From: Burkholderia sp052045245
GTDB lineage: Bacteria; Pseudomonadota; Gammaproteobacteria; Burkholderiales; Burkholderiaceae
DNA: 64,000 nucleotides
Assembly (NCBI RefSeq): GCF_052045245.1
Contig: NZ_JBQEON010000024.1
Location: 1 to 64,000, forward strand
Direction: 5' to 3'
Part shown: in pieces, positions 30,259 to 38,012 of the stretch
How the letters are laid out: each line of letters begins with the position of its first letter
Position numbering within the stretch: the stretch's first letter is position 1
Notes under the pieces: generated by a model
Databases searched by the model: none
Seen by the model: only the letters and a program-made list of their open reading frames with translations
Told to the model about the DNA's origin: nothing
Program-made: the position numbers and the translations under genes

Positions 30259-31092
30259 ATGTACAAAGTCATCGCCACCGACCTCGACGGCACCCTGCTG
30301 AACAGCGACCACCAGCTTGATCCGTACACGATCGAAACCGTCCGTCGGCTCGATCGCGACGGCCTGCAGTTCGTGATCGCGACGGGGCGCCACTACGCGG
30401 ACGTCACCGGCATCCGTGACGTGCTGGGCATCCGGCCGTACCTGATCACGTCGAACGGCGCGCGCGTGCATGCGCCGGACGACACGGCGATCCATGCGCA
30501 GGACATCGATCCGGCGATTGTCCGCGGCCTGGTGCAGCCGGGCGTGACCGGCGCGCACGGGCGCGTGATCGTCAACCTGTTCACCGACCGCGGCTGGCTG
30601 ATCGACCGCGAAGCGCCGCATCTGCTCGAATTCCACCAGGATTCGGGCTTCCGCTACGACGTGATCGACATGGCCGCGCACGACGGCGCCGACATCGCGA
30701 AGGTGCTCTATATCGGCGAGCCGGCCGATCTGGCGGTGGTCGCCGAGCAGATGCGCGTGCAGTTCGGCGACGCGCTGTACGTCACGTACTCGCTGCCCGA
30801 CTGTCTCGAAGTGATGACCGCCAACGTGTCGAAGGGCCGCGCGCTGCGCGCGGTGCTCGCGCGGCTCGGCGTCGACACCGGCCACTGCATCGCATTCGGC
30901 GACAACATGAACGACATCGACCTGCTCGAAACGGCCGGTCACGCATTCATGATGAACAACGCGAATCCCGATCTGGTCGCGCACCTGCCGCACATCCCGC
31001 GGATCGGCAACAACTTCGACGCGGGCGTCGCCCGCCACCTGCGCACGCTGTTCGCGCTCGAGGGCACCGTCGACGGCGTCGCCGCCTCCTGA
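30259..31092 (+). CDS. Cof-type HAD-IIB phosphatase
   Basis: The 277-residue protein begins MYKVIATDLDGTLLNSDHQ, the HAD motif I with nucleophile Asp and acid/base Asp. Motif II is ITSNGA, motif III Lys is in NVSKGRAL, and motif IV is FGDNMNDIDLLETAG. The C2B cap between motifs II and III identifies the Cof/YidA group, which dephosphorylates sugar phosphates, FMN/PLP or similar small molecules. The precise substrate is not predictable. ATG 30259 is directly before the motif. Confidence 0.88.
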   Translation: MYKVIATDLDGTLLNSDHQLDPYTIETVRRLDRDGLQFVIATGRHYADVTGIRDVLGIRPYLITSNGARVHAPDDTAIHAQDIDPAIVRGLVQPGVTGAHGRVIVNLFTDRGWLIDREAPHLLEFHQDSGFRYDVIDMAAHDGADIAKVLYIGEPADLAVVAEQMRVQFGDALYVTYSLPDCLEVMTANVSKGRALRAVLARLGVDTGHCIAFGDNMNDIDLLETAGHAFMMNNANPDLVAHLPHIPRIGNNFDAGVARHLRTLFALEGTVDGVAAS

Positions 31093-31112
31093 GCGGACAT
31101 CGAGCGGAAATG

Positions 31113-31137
31113 AAAAACGGGCGCCAGCGGCGCCCGT
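31113..31137 (-). terminator. Terminator between the HAD phosphatase gene and aqpZ
   Basis: ACGGGCGCC (31117-31125) pairs with GGCGCCCGT (31129-31137) around a 3-base loop. On the minus strand five T follow (31113-31117), so it serves aqpZ. It may also slow transcription from the HAD gene. Confidence 0.82.
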
Positions 31138-31207
31138 CCAAACAATCTGCCTCGATGTTGTTCGACAGCGTGAGGCTCGCTGCTCTGCTCGCATAACCCC
31201 GTAGTGT

Positions 31208-31948
31208 TTATTCGCTTGTGCGAGCGGATGCGGGCAGCAGGCCGACGGCATCGTCACGCCCCGCGATCAGCGGGTAGACGATCCCGGCGATTGCCGCACC
31301 GATGATCGGTGCCGCCCAGAACAGCCACAGCTGACCAATCGCTTCGCCGCCCACGAACAGCGCGGGGCCGGTCGAGCGGGCCGGGTTCACCGAGGTGTTG
31401 GTGACCGGGATCGAGATCAGGTGGATCAGCGTCAGGCACAGGCCGATCGCGATCGGCGCGAAGCCGGCCGGCGCGCGCTTGTCGGTGGCGCCGAGAATCA
31501 CGAACAGGAAGAAGCCCGTCATCACGACTTCGCAGATGAACGCCGCGCCGAGCGAGTAGTGGCCGGGCGAGCGCTCGCCGAAGCCGTTCGTCGCGAAGCC
31601 GCTGCCGACGACATCGAAGCCCGGCTTGCCGGTCGCGATCAGGTACAGCACGAACGCGCCGAGCGTGGCACCGATCACCTGCGCGACGATGTACGGCGCG
31701 AGATCGCGTGCCGGGAAGCGGCCGGCAACCGTCAGGCCGACGCTCACGGCCGGATTCAAATGGCAACCCGAAATATGGCCGATCGCGAATGCCATCGTCA
31801 GCACAGTGAGGCCGAATGCGAGTGCAACACCGGCAAAGCCGATGCCGAGGCCCGGAAAGGCGGCAGCCAGCACGGCGCTTCCGCACCCGCCGAGCACCAG
31901 CCAGAACGTGCCGAATGCCTCTGCAGCCAAGCGCTGAGAAAGATTCAT
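31208..31948 (-). CDS. aqpZ: Aquaporin Z
   Basis: The 246-residue inner-membrane channel has six membrane segments and the two pore NPA boxes, GCHLNPAVSVG and SVNPARSTGPAL. The selectivity-filter Arg follows the second box. It starts MNLSQRLAAEAFGTFWLVLGGCGSAV, as AqpZ proteins do, and conducts water during osmotic shifts. A TATAAT-like -10 lies at 32025-32030 on the minus strand, upstream of a 76-base leader. Confidence 0.95.
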   Translation of the reverse strand: MNLSQRLAAEAFGTFWLVLGGCGSAVLAAAFPGLGIGFAGVALAFGLTVLTMAFAIGHISGCHLNPAVSVGLTVAGRFPARDLAPYIVAQVIGATLGAFVLYLIATGKPGFDVVGSGFATNGFGERSPGHYSLGAAFICEVVMTGFFLFVILGATDKRAPAGFAPIAIGLCLTLIHLISIPVTNTSVNPARSTGPALFVGGEAIGQLWLFWAAPIIGAAIAGIVYPLIAGRDDAVGLLPASARTSE

Positions 31949-32248
31949 GTAAGGACCTCGTTCAAGTGGGTTGAAGGCTAACGGACGACCGGCTGATTTA
32001 TTTCGTCGCCCCGAATTGGTCTGGATTATAGGAAATGAAACGGCGTCCGGAGGGTCAACGATTGTTAAATTTGAATGACCGGCGAATGGCCTTTATTAGA
32101 ATAAGTCCGCATTCTCGATATAGCCGAATCGGTTAAAGATGGCAGCATTAATTTCGAAGAGCAGGGCGGCAGTGCGGATGACGTAACGGGTGTTGGCGTT
32201 CCGGCCGGACTCGCCGGAGCCGCATCATGGAAAAAAGGGAGTCGAAAA
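31949..32248. other. AT-richer divergent region between aqpZ and the H-NS-like gene
   Basis: These 300 bases are clearly less G+C-rich than their surroundings (for example TTTATTAGAATAAG near 32092 and TTGTTAAATTTGAATGA near 32062). They contain TATAAT on the minus strand (32025-32030) for aqpZ. A TTGACC at 32053-32058 is too far away (22-base spacing) to be its -35. A/T-rich tracts next to an H-NS-type gene would suit autoregulation. Confidence 0.5.
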
Positions 32249-32545
32249 ATGTCTCAATACGCGAAACTCAAGGCGCAGATCGCCGATCTGCAAGCCCAGG
32301 CGGATGACGTGCGCCGCCAGGAAGTGGCAGCGGTGATCGCCGACGTCCAGCGGATGATTGCCGAATATGGGCTGACGGCCCAGGACCTGGGCTTCGCGGA
32401 GCGAGCGCGGCGCGGCCGTCCGCCGAAAAAGGCGCCGCTGCCCCCGAAATACCGCGACCCGAAGTCGGGTGCGACCTGGAGCGGCCGCGGCAAGCCGCCG
32501 AATTGGATCGTCGGAAAAAACCGGGACCGTTTCCTGATCGAATGA
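32249..32545 (+). CDS. H-NS-family nucleoid-associated protein
   Basis: The 98-residue protein has an N-terminal helical oligomerisation part (YAKLKAQIADLQAQADDVRRQEVAAVIADVQRMI). The C-terminal H-NS DNA-binding motif reads KYRDPKSGATWSGRGKPPNWI, as in betaproteobacterial BpH3/Bv3F-type proteins. It should bind curved A+T-rich DNA and silence genes. ATG 32249 follows AAGGGAG. The gene is monocistronic and ends in a strong bidirectional terminator. Confidence 0.93.
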   Translation: MSQYAKLKAQIADLQAQADDVRRQEVAAVIADVQRMIAEYGLTAQDLGFAERARRGRPPKKAPLPPKYRDPKSGATWSGRGKPPNWIVGKNRDRFLIE

Positions 32546-32557
32546 CCGCGCAAAAAG

Positions 32558-32586
32558 AAAGAGCCGCATCGACGATGCGGCTCTTT
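32558..32586. terminator. Bidirectional terminator after the H-NS-like gene
   Basis: AAAGAGCCGCATC (32558-32570) pairs perfectly over 13 bp with GATGCGGCTCTTT (32574-32586), leaving a 3-base loop. A- and T-rich ends serve both strands. It separates convergent genes (plus H-NS-like, minus glycosyltransferase). Confidence 0.93.
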
Positions 32587-32655
32587 CGCGCCTTTGGGTT
32601 TTACGCGCCGATTTCCGCGCGAATTTTACCGAATATTTCCTGGCGAATTTCGACG

Positions 32656-33720
32656 TCAGGCGCCGGCGACCCGGCGCAGCGTCGGCTGTTTTGCCGCCGT
32701 GCAAAGCGATTCGTAGGTTTCAACATAACGTCGCGCCATCGCTTTCGAGCTGAAACGCGTGTCGAAGCGTGCGCGGATCGCATCGCGCGACAGGCTGTCG
32801 ATCCGGTGCAGCGCGCCGACCGCACCCTGCACGTCCTCGACGATGAAGCCGGTCACGCCGTCCTCGATCACCTCCGGTACCGAGCCGCGGTTGAACGCGA
32901 CGACCGGCGTGCCGCAGGCCATCGCCTCGATCATCACCAGGCCGAACGGTTCCGGCCAGTCGATCGGGAACAGCAGCGCCTTCGCGCCGGACAGGAATGC
33001 CGGCTTCTGGGCCTCGTTGATCTCGCCGATGAATTCCACGTGCGCCTCGCCGAGCAGCGGCTCGATCACTTCCTTGAAGTAGTCCGCGTCGGCCTTGTCG
33101 ACCTTCGCGGCGATCTTCAGCGGCAGCCCGCTTTGCGCGGCGATCCGGATCGCGGTGTCGACGCGCTTTTCGGGGCAGATCCGGCCGAGGAACGCCAGGT
33201 ACTCGGGTTTCACGGCCGGTTGCGGCGTGAGCAGCGTGTCGGGCAGCCCGTGATACACGGTGCCGGCCCAGGCGGCCTGAGGCAGCGGCTTGCGCTGCGA
33301 ATTCGAGATCGACACGACCGGCGAGTCCGGGAACGCGTCGAACACCGGCTGCAGTTCCGGCAGGTCGAGGCGGCCGTGCAGCGTCGTCACGTAAGGCGTG
33401 TCGAGGCGCGACATCAGCGCGAACGGCAGGTAGTCGAGGTGGAAGTGCAGCACGTCGAATTCGTGCGCGACACGCGCCACCTGCTCGATCAGGCGCATAT
33501 GGGGCGCCATCGAGTCGCGGATCGAAGGGTCGAGCCGCAGCGCGCGTGGCCAGGCTGCCTCGAGTCGGGCGGACGTGACGGAGTCGCCGCTGGCGAACAG
33601 CGTCACGTCGTGGCCGAGTTCGACGAGCGCCTCGGTGAGGTAGGACACGACGCGCTCGGTGCCGCCATAGAGTTTCGGCGGGACAGCTTCGTAAAGCGGC
33701 GCGATCTGGGCAATACGCAT
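32656..33720 (-). CDS. GT4-family glycosyltransferase
   Basis: The 354-residue GT-B enzyme opens MRIAQIAPLYEAVPPKLYGGTERVVSYLTEAL. Its C-terminal donor-binding half has YLAFLGRICPEKRVDTAIRIA and the EX7E motif region PEPFGLVMIEAMACGTPVVAFNRGSVPEVI. It should transfer a sugar from a nucleotide donor to a glycan, lipid or small acceptor. No other polysaccharide genes adjoin it. ATG 33720 is preceded by GGAGAA. It diverges from flhD across a 665-base spacer. Confidence 0.88.
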   Translation of the reverse strand: MRIAQIAPLYEAVPPKLYGGTERVVSYLTEALVELGHDVTLFASGDSVTSARLEAAWPRALRLDPSIRDSMAPHMRLIEQVARVAHEFDVLHFHLDYLPFALMSRLDTPYVTTLHGRLDLPELQPVFDAFPDSPVVSISNSQRKPLPQAAWAGTVYHGLPDTLLTPQPAVKPEYLAFLGRICPEKRVDTAIRIAAQSGLPLKIAAKVDKADADYFKEVIEPLLGEAHVEFIGEINEAQKPAFLSGAKALLFPIDWPEPFGLVMIEAMACGTPVVAFNRGSVPEVIEDGVTGFIVEDVQGAVGALHRIDSLSRDAIRARFDTRFSSKAMARRYVETYESLCTAAKQPTLRRVAGA

Positions 33721-34385
33721 GGGCGTTCTCCAGTGTCGACCAGCGGGGGGCTCGAGTGCGGATGCTGGTCCGATACAAGGTTGCGGAACTCGCCGACGCA
33801 CGGTGTGTGCGGTGCGTGGCCGGGTCCTGGCGGGGTGCGCGGGACGCCGGGCGGCAAGCTGCGGGGCGGGCCGGCGCGGCTCCCGCCGCTGCCCATGGGA
33901 GTCCATTATCGATATCGCCTTGAGGGGTTCGAGTGTTTTTTCAAACACTTAAGGCTTGTTACACCATGAAATACGCGAAAACCCGGATAAAAAGGGTGCG
34001 GAAACATGAAGCGAGACAGATGCAACTATTGTTGCGCTATCGTGAAAAACCACTATAATTTTTACCGATTCACTCGCCGGCAGCCTTGCCGGCCGGTCCT
34101 GAGCCGTATTCGTCCAATTTGGAACCCCATCACCGACGAATTCGCGCGCCACACGCCCCGCTTTTTGTCCCCTTTTCAATTCGCCTTGTCGGAAAAATTC
34201 CTACACGGTTTACAGACAAATCCTGCATGGCATACGCCACTTCGCTGATACCGGCGTCAATGCCGTTTGGCCAAAATTCGCCCTGTAAGACTGATAAACG
34301 TGCCGACGTGGTGCCAACTGGTGCCTGATCGAGCAAACGTTTTCACAAAATGAAAGGCCAAAGCAAAGCTCTTAACGGGGGAATC
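33721..34385. other. Long divergent control region upstream of flhDC
   Basis: No gene is supported in these 665 bases. The right half is A+T-richer than the rest of the window. It contains a 7-bp hairpin AGTGTTT/AAACACT (33932-33949), the probable flhD promoter (34032-34059) and a leader of roughly 320 bases before the flhD start. A master-regulator gene with such a leader is likely to be controlled by several regulators and possibly post-transcriptionally. Confidence 0.6.
34022..34059 (+). promoter_or_regulatory. flhDC promoter with overlapping dyad
   Basis: A perfect -10 TATAAT (34054-34059) is preceded at 16 bases by TTGCGC (34032-34037) as a weak -35. The inverted repeat GCAAC-TATT-GTTGC (34022-34035) overlaps that -35, the position expected of a repressor or activator site. 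Confidence 0.65.
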
Positions 34386-34706
34386 ATGAGCGCCACCAGT
34401 GAAATGCTCAGTGAGATCAAAGAGGTCAACCTGTCGTACCTCCTGCTTGCGCAACGCCTGCTGCGGGAAGACAAGGCGATGGGCATGTTCCGCATGGGCG
34501 TGTCCCAGGAACTCGCCGACGTGCTCGCGAACCTCACGCTCGCCCAGACCGTGAAGCTCGCCGCATCGAACCAGATGTTGTGCCGTTTCCGCTTCGACGA
34601 TCACGCGTTGCTGTCCTCGCTCGCCGACAAAGGCCGCGGCGATGTCGTCACGCACGCGCATTCGGCCATCCTGATGGCCGGCCAGCCGGTCGAAAGCGTC
34701 CGCTGA
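34386..34706 (+). CDS. flhD: Flagellar transcriptional activator FlhD
   Basis: The 106-residue protein forms the FlhD4C2 complex that switches on class II flagellar promoters. It begins MSATSEMLSEIKEVNLSYLLLAQRLLREDKAMGMFRMGVSQELADVL. It retains the Cys in NQMLCRFRF, which forms an intersubunit disulfide in E. coli. ATG 34386 follows GGGGGAAT; a 12-residue upstream extension lacks an RBS. flhC follows 94 bases later. Confidence 0.95.
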   Translation: MSATSEMLSEIKEVNLSYLLLAQRLLREDKAMGMFRMGVSQELADVLANLTLAQTVKLAASNQMLCRFRFDDHALLSSLADKGRGDVVTHAHSAILMAGQPVESVR

Positions 34707-34800
34707 TCTTTCCCCGCCTTGCGTTCGTCCCGGCGTGCCGCGCCGGCGGGCGGCGTATTGGCCACTCATCCGAACAACGTCAAGCGGACGGTTATTCACC

Positions 34801-35355
34801 ATGGCAAGCAAAAGCGTCGTGATCGAGGTGAAGGAAATCACCCTCGCCATCGAACTGATCGAACTGGGCGCCCGGCTGCAGCTGCTGGAGGCGGAGACGA
34901 GCCTGTCGCGCGACCGCCTGATCAAGCTGTACAAGGAGCTGAAGGGGGCGTCGCCGCCGAAGGGGATGCTGCCGTTCTCGACCGACTGGTTCATGACGTG
35001 GCAGCCGAACATCCACTCGTCGCTGTTCTACAACATCTACCGGTTCATGCAGGACCACGGCCGCTGCGAGCCGATCCAGTCGATCGTGAAGGCGTACCGG
35101 CTCTATCTGGAGCACGTGAACCTGTCCGGCGACGAGGCCGCGCTGAGTCTTACGCGCGCATGGACGCTGGTGCGCTTCTTCGACTCGGGCATGCTGCAGA
35201 TGACCCCGTGCACGCGCTGCGGCGGCCATTTCGTCGCGCATGCGCATGATCCGCATCAAGGTTTCGTGTGCGGCCTGTGCCAGCCGCCGTCGCGCGCGGG
35301 CAAGACCCGCAAGGCCGCCGCCGCGCGCGCCGAGCTGGTCGCCGACGCGGCCTGA
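34801..35355 (+). CDS. flhC: Flagellar transcriptional activator FlhC
   Basis: The 184-residue DNA-binding partner of FlhD has the four zinc-binding cysteines in TPCTRCGG and FVCGLCQ. Its N-terminal region is IELIELGARLQLLEAETSLSRDRLIKLYKEL. With FlhD it recruits sigma-70 polymerase to flagellar operons, presumably including flhB-fliA at 50.5 kb. The C-terminal tail (RAGKTRKAAAARAELVADAA) is basic and Ala-rich, as in related betaproteobacteria. Confidence 0.96.
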   Translation: MASKSVVIEVKEITLAIELIELGARLQLLEAETSLSRDRLIKLYKELKGASPPKGMLPFSTDWFMTWQPNIHSSLFYNIYRFMQDHGRCEPIQSIVKAYRLYLEHVNLSGDEAALSLTRAWTLVRFFDSGMLQMTPCTRCGGHFVAHAHDPHQGFVCGLCQPPSRAGKTRKAAAARAELVADAA

Positions 35356-35472
35356 ACGCCGGGCCGGGCAGGGCCGGACGCGGCGCGCACGGGAGCCGGG
35401 CGGCCGCCGCGCGGCGCGCGAACCGGCCGGGGCTTGCTGGTAAACACCGCCGTGCCGCTGCGGCGTGGCCGC

Positions 35473-35499
35473 GAAAGTTTTCCTGCCGACTGCCGTAAA
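35473..35499 (+). promoter_or_regulatory. Sigma-28 (FliA) promoter upstream of motA
   Basis: GAAA (35473-35476), a 15-base spacer, and GCCGTAAA (35492-35499) match the sigma-28 consensus TAAA-N15-GCCGATAA at three of four and six of eight positions. It lies 48 bases before motA and would drive mot and probably the chemotaxis genes as class III. Confidence 0.82.
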
Positions 35500-35546
35500 C
35501 CTGATTAACGGCGGTCTCCCCGCCGGTCTTTCGTGAGGGACAGGCA

Positions 35547-36407
35547 GTGCTGATTATCGTGGGAACACTCGTGACGCTGTTGTCCGTCTTCGGCGGTTAC
35601 GCGCTGGCAGGCGGACATCTGGGCGCATTGGTCCAGCCGGTCGAGATCCTGATGATCGTGGGCGCAGGCGTCGGCGCGTTCATCCTCGGCAACGGCATGA
35701 AGACCATCAAGGGGACGCTGCGCGTGCTGCCGACGCTCTTCAAGGGCTCGAAGTACACCAAGGACGTCTATATGGAGCTGATGGCGCTCCTGTACGTGCT
35801 GCTCGCGAAGGCACGCAAGGAAGGCACGCTGACGCTCGAAGCCGACATCGACGATCCGGACAAGAGCCCGATCTTCACGCAATACCCGAAGATCCTCGCC
35901 GATCGTCACATCGTCGAATTCCTGACCGATTACCTGCGCCTGATGGTGGGCGGCAACATGAATGCGTTCGAGATCGAGAGCCTGATGGACGAGGAGATCG
36001 AGACGCACCACGCGGAAGGCGAAGGCCCCGCGCACGCGCTGATGCGCGTCGGCGACGCGATGCCCGCGTTCGGGATCGTCGCGGCCGTGATGGGCGTGGT
36101 GCACACGATGGCGTCGGCCGACAAGCCGCCCGCGGTGCTCGGCGCGATGATCGCGCAGGCGCTGGTCGGCACGTTCCTCGGGATCCTGCTGTCGTACGGG
36201 CTGATCGGGCCGCTCGCGAGCCTCGCCGAGCAACGCGTGGCCGAGTCGACCAAGATGTTCCAGTGCATCAAGGTGACGATCCTCGCGAGCCTGAACGGCT
36301 ATGCGCCGGCGATCGCGGTCGAGTTCGGCCGCAAGGTGCTGTTCTCGACCGAGCGGCCGTCGTTCACGGAGCTCGAAGAGCACGTGCGCCGCGTGAAGGC
36401 GAAGTGA
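35547..36407 (+). CDS. motA: Flagellar motor stator protein MotA
   Basis: The 286-residue inner-membrane stator subunit, with MotB, conducts protons to drive rotation. It has four membrane segments (for example LIIVGTLVTLLSVFGGYALAGG and AFGIVAAVMGVVHTM). The large cytoplasmic loop contains charged residues that contact FliG (KARKEGTLTLEADIDDP). A GTG start (35547) fits the RBS-like GAGGGA and the length of the family. motB follows 13 bases later. Confidence 0.96.
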   Translation: MLIIVGTLVTLLSVFGGYALAGGHLGALVQPVEILMIVGAGVGAFILGNGMKTIKGTLRVLPTLFKGSKYTKDVYMELMALLYVLLAKARKEGTLTLEADIDDPDKSPIFTQYPKILADRHIVEFLTDYLRLMVGGNMNAFEIESLMDEEIETHHAEGEGPAHALMRVGDAMPAFGIVAAVMGVVHTMASADKPPAVLGAMIAQALVGTFLGILLSYGLIGPLASLAEQRVAESTKMFQCIKVTILASLNGYAPAIAVEFGRKVLFSTERPSFTELEEHVRRVKAK

Positions 36408-36420
36408 CGCGGAGCATTCG

Positions 36421-37440
36421 ATGAGCAAGAGCAAGGATCGCGCGATCGTCGTGAAACGGGTGGCCCCGCAGAAGAAGGGCCATCACGGCGGCGCATGGAA
36501 GCTCGCGTATGCCGACTTCATGACCGCGATGATGGCGTTCTTCCTGCTGATGTGGCTGCTGAGCTCGGTCACGCCGGTGCAGCTGAAGGGGATCGCCGAA
36601 TACTTCAACACGCCGCTGAAGGCCGCGCTGCTCGGCAGCGGCGATCGCAATTCGCAGGACTCCAGCATCATCAACGGCGGCGGCCGCGACCTGTCGAGCG
36701 TCGACGCCGGCACGCTGCGCCGCACCGACGGCACGACACAGCTCGCCGACCGTGTCGCGAAGGCCGGCGACGACCACACGCGTTCGCAGGCGCAGGGCGC
36801 GCAGGACCGGCTCGAGCAGACGCGCCTGCACGACCTGCAGATCAAGCTGATGGCGGCGATCGAGGCGAACCCGACGCTGCGCCAGTTCAAGCAGCAGATC
36901 CGCATCGATTCGACGCTGATGGGGCTGCGCATCGAGATCGTCGATTCGCAGAAGCGGCCGATGTTCGCGATGTCGAGCGATCACGTCGAGCCGTACATGC
37001 GCGACATCCTGCGCGAGATCGGCAAGACGCTGAACGACGTGCCGAACCGGATCATCGTCCAGGGTCACACCGACGCGGTGCCGTACGCGGGCGGCGAAGG
37101 CGGCTACAGCAACTGGGAGCTGTCGGCCGATCGCGCGAACGCGTCGCGCCGCGAGCTGATCGCGGGCGGCATGGACGAGGTGAAGGTGCTGCGCGTGCTC
37201 GGCCTCGCGTCGACGCAGAACCTGAACAAGGCCGATCCGCTCGATCCGGAAAACCGCCGGATCAGCGTGATCGTGCTGAACCGCAAATCCGAAGACGCGC
37301 TGATGCGCGACGACGCGACGACCACGACGCTGTCGGCCGACGCGGCGGGCTCGAAGCAGCTGGCGCAGCAGCTCGGCGCTCCGTCGATGGGCGTGCGACC
37401 GGCGCTTGCGAGCGCCGTCGCCGTCGCGCCGAAACCCTGA
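36421..37440 (+). CDS. motB: Flagellar motor stator protein MotB
   Basis: The 339-residue protein has one N-terminal membrane helix with the proton-carrying Asp (LAYADFMTAMMAFFLLMWLL). A plug/linker follows, then a periplasmic OmpA-like peptidoglycan-binding domain (IIVQGHTDAVPYAGGEGGYSNWELSADRANASRRELI). It anchors the MotA ring to the cell wall. The C-terminal 50 residues are an Ala/Ser/Thr-rich extension. It lies in the mot-che operon behind the sigma-28 site. Confidence 0.96.
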   Translation: MSKSKDRAIVVKRVAPQKKGHHGGAWKLAYADFMTAMMAFFLLMWLLSSVTPVQLKGIAEYFNTPLKAALLGSGDRNSQDSSIINGGGRDLSSVDAGTLRRTDGTTQLADRVAKAGDDHTRSQAQGAQDRLEQTRLHDLQIKLMAAIEANPTLRQFKQQIRIDSTLMGLRIEIVDSQKRPMFAMSSDHVEPYMRDILREIGKTLNDVPNRIIVQGHTDAVPYAGGEGGYSNWELSADRANASRRELIAGGMDEVKVLRVLGLASTQNLNKADPLDPENRRISVIVLNRKSEDALMRDDATTTTLSADAAGSKQLAQQLGAPSMGVRPALASAVAVAPKP

Positions 37441-37496
37441 CGTTTCCAAGATTCCGAGACACGCATGAAACGACTCCCACGCTCACTTTGTTCGCT

Positions 37497-37511
37497 GCCC
37501 CCCGAGGGGGC
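37497..37511. other. Hairpin of the GCCCCC-CGA-GGGGGC type between motB and cheY
   Basis: A 6-bp perfect stem with a 3-base loop sits 57 bases after the motB stop and 91 bases before cheY. The surrounding segment (CTTTGTTCGCTGCCCCCC) resembles a short element that I recall as frequent in Burkholderia intergenic regions. It has no T-run, so it may be an mRNA-processing or attenuating element rather than a terminator. Confidence 0.45.
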
Positions 37512-37601
37512 GGTCAGCCGCCCGCGGCCGGCTGCGCACGCGCGCGACGATGCGCCGCGAATGCCCTGCCATGCCGTCGGAGCGGTCCTGCGGAGGCCGG
37601 C

Positions 37602-37979
37602 ATGATCCGAACCATTCTCGCCATCGACGACTCCGCGACGATGCGCGCGCTGCTGCAGGCGACGCTTGCGCAGGCCGGCTACGACGTGACGGTGGCGCCC
37701 GACGGCGAAGCCGGCTTCGACATGGCGGCGACCGTGCCGTACGACCTGGTGCTGACCGACCAGAACATGCCGCGCAAGAACGGGCTCGAGGTGATCGCCG
37801 CGCTGCGCAAGCTCACCGCGTACGCGGACACGCCGATCCTCGTGCTGACGACCGAAGGCAGCGACGCCTTCAAGGACGCCGCGCGCGACGCGGGCGCGAC
37901 CGGCTGGATCGAAAAGCCGATCGACCCGGCCGTGCTGGTCGACCTGGTCGCGACGCTGTCCGAGCAGACGGCTTCCTGA
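37602..37979 (+). CDS. cheY: Chemotaxis response regulator, CheY-like (first copy)
   Basis: The 125-residue single receiver domain has the acidic pair Asp9/Asp10, phosphoacceptor Asp53 (LVLTDQNMPRKNG), Thr in LVLTTEG and Lys in IEKPID. It sits directly before cheA, 33 bases away, so CheA is its likely donor. A second CheY is encoded next to cheZ. This copy diverges from the classical CheY and may act as a phosphate sink or a motor-binding alternative. Confidence 0.9.
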   Translation: MIRTILAIDDSATMRALLQATLAQAGYDVTVAPDGEAGFDMAATVPYDLVLTDQNMPRKNGLEVIAALRKLTAYADTPILVLTTEGSDAFKDAARDAGATGWIEKPIDPAVLVDLVATLSEQTAS

Positions 37980-38012
37980 CATGAACGCGACGAATCCAAC
38001 CGGTGACCGGGC

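Noticed and set aside
32025..32058. A -35 TTGACC for the aqpZ -10 TATAAT
   Set aside because: The spacing is 22 bases, too long for sigma-70; only the -10 is noted.
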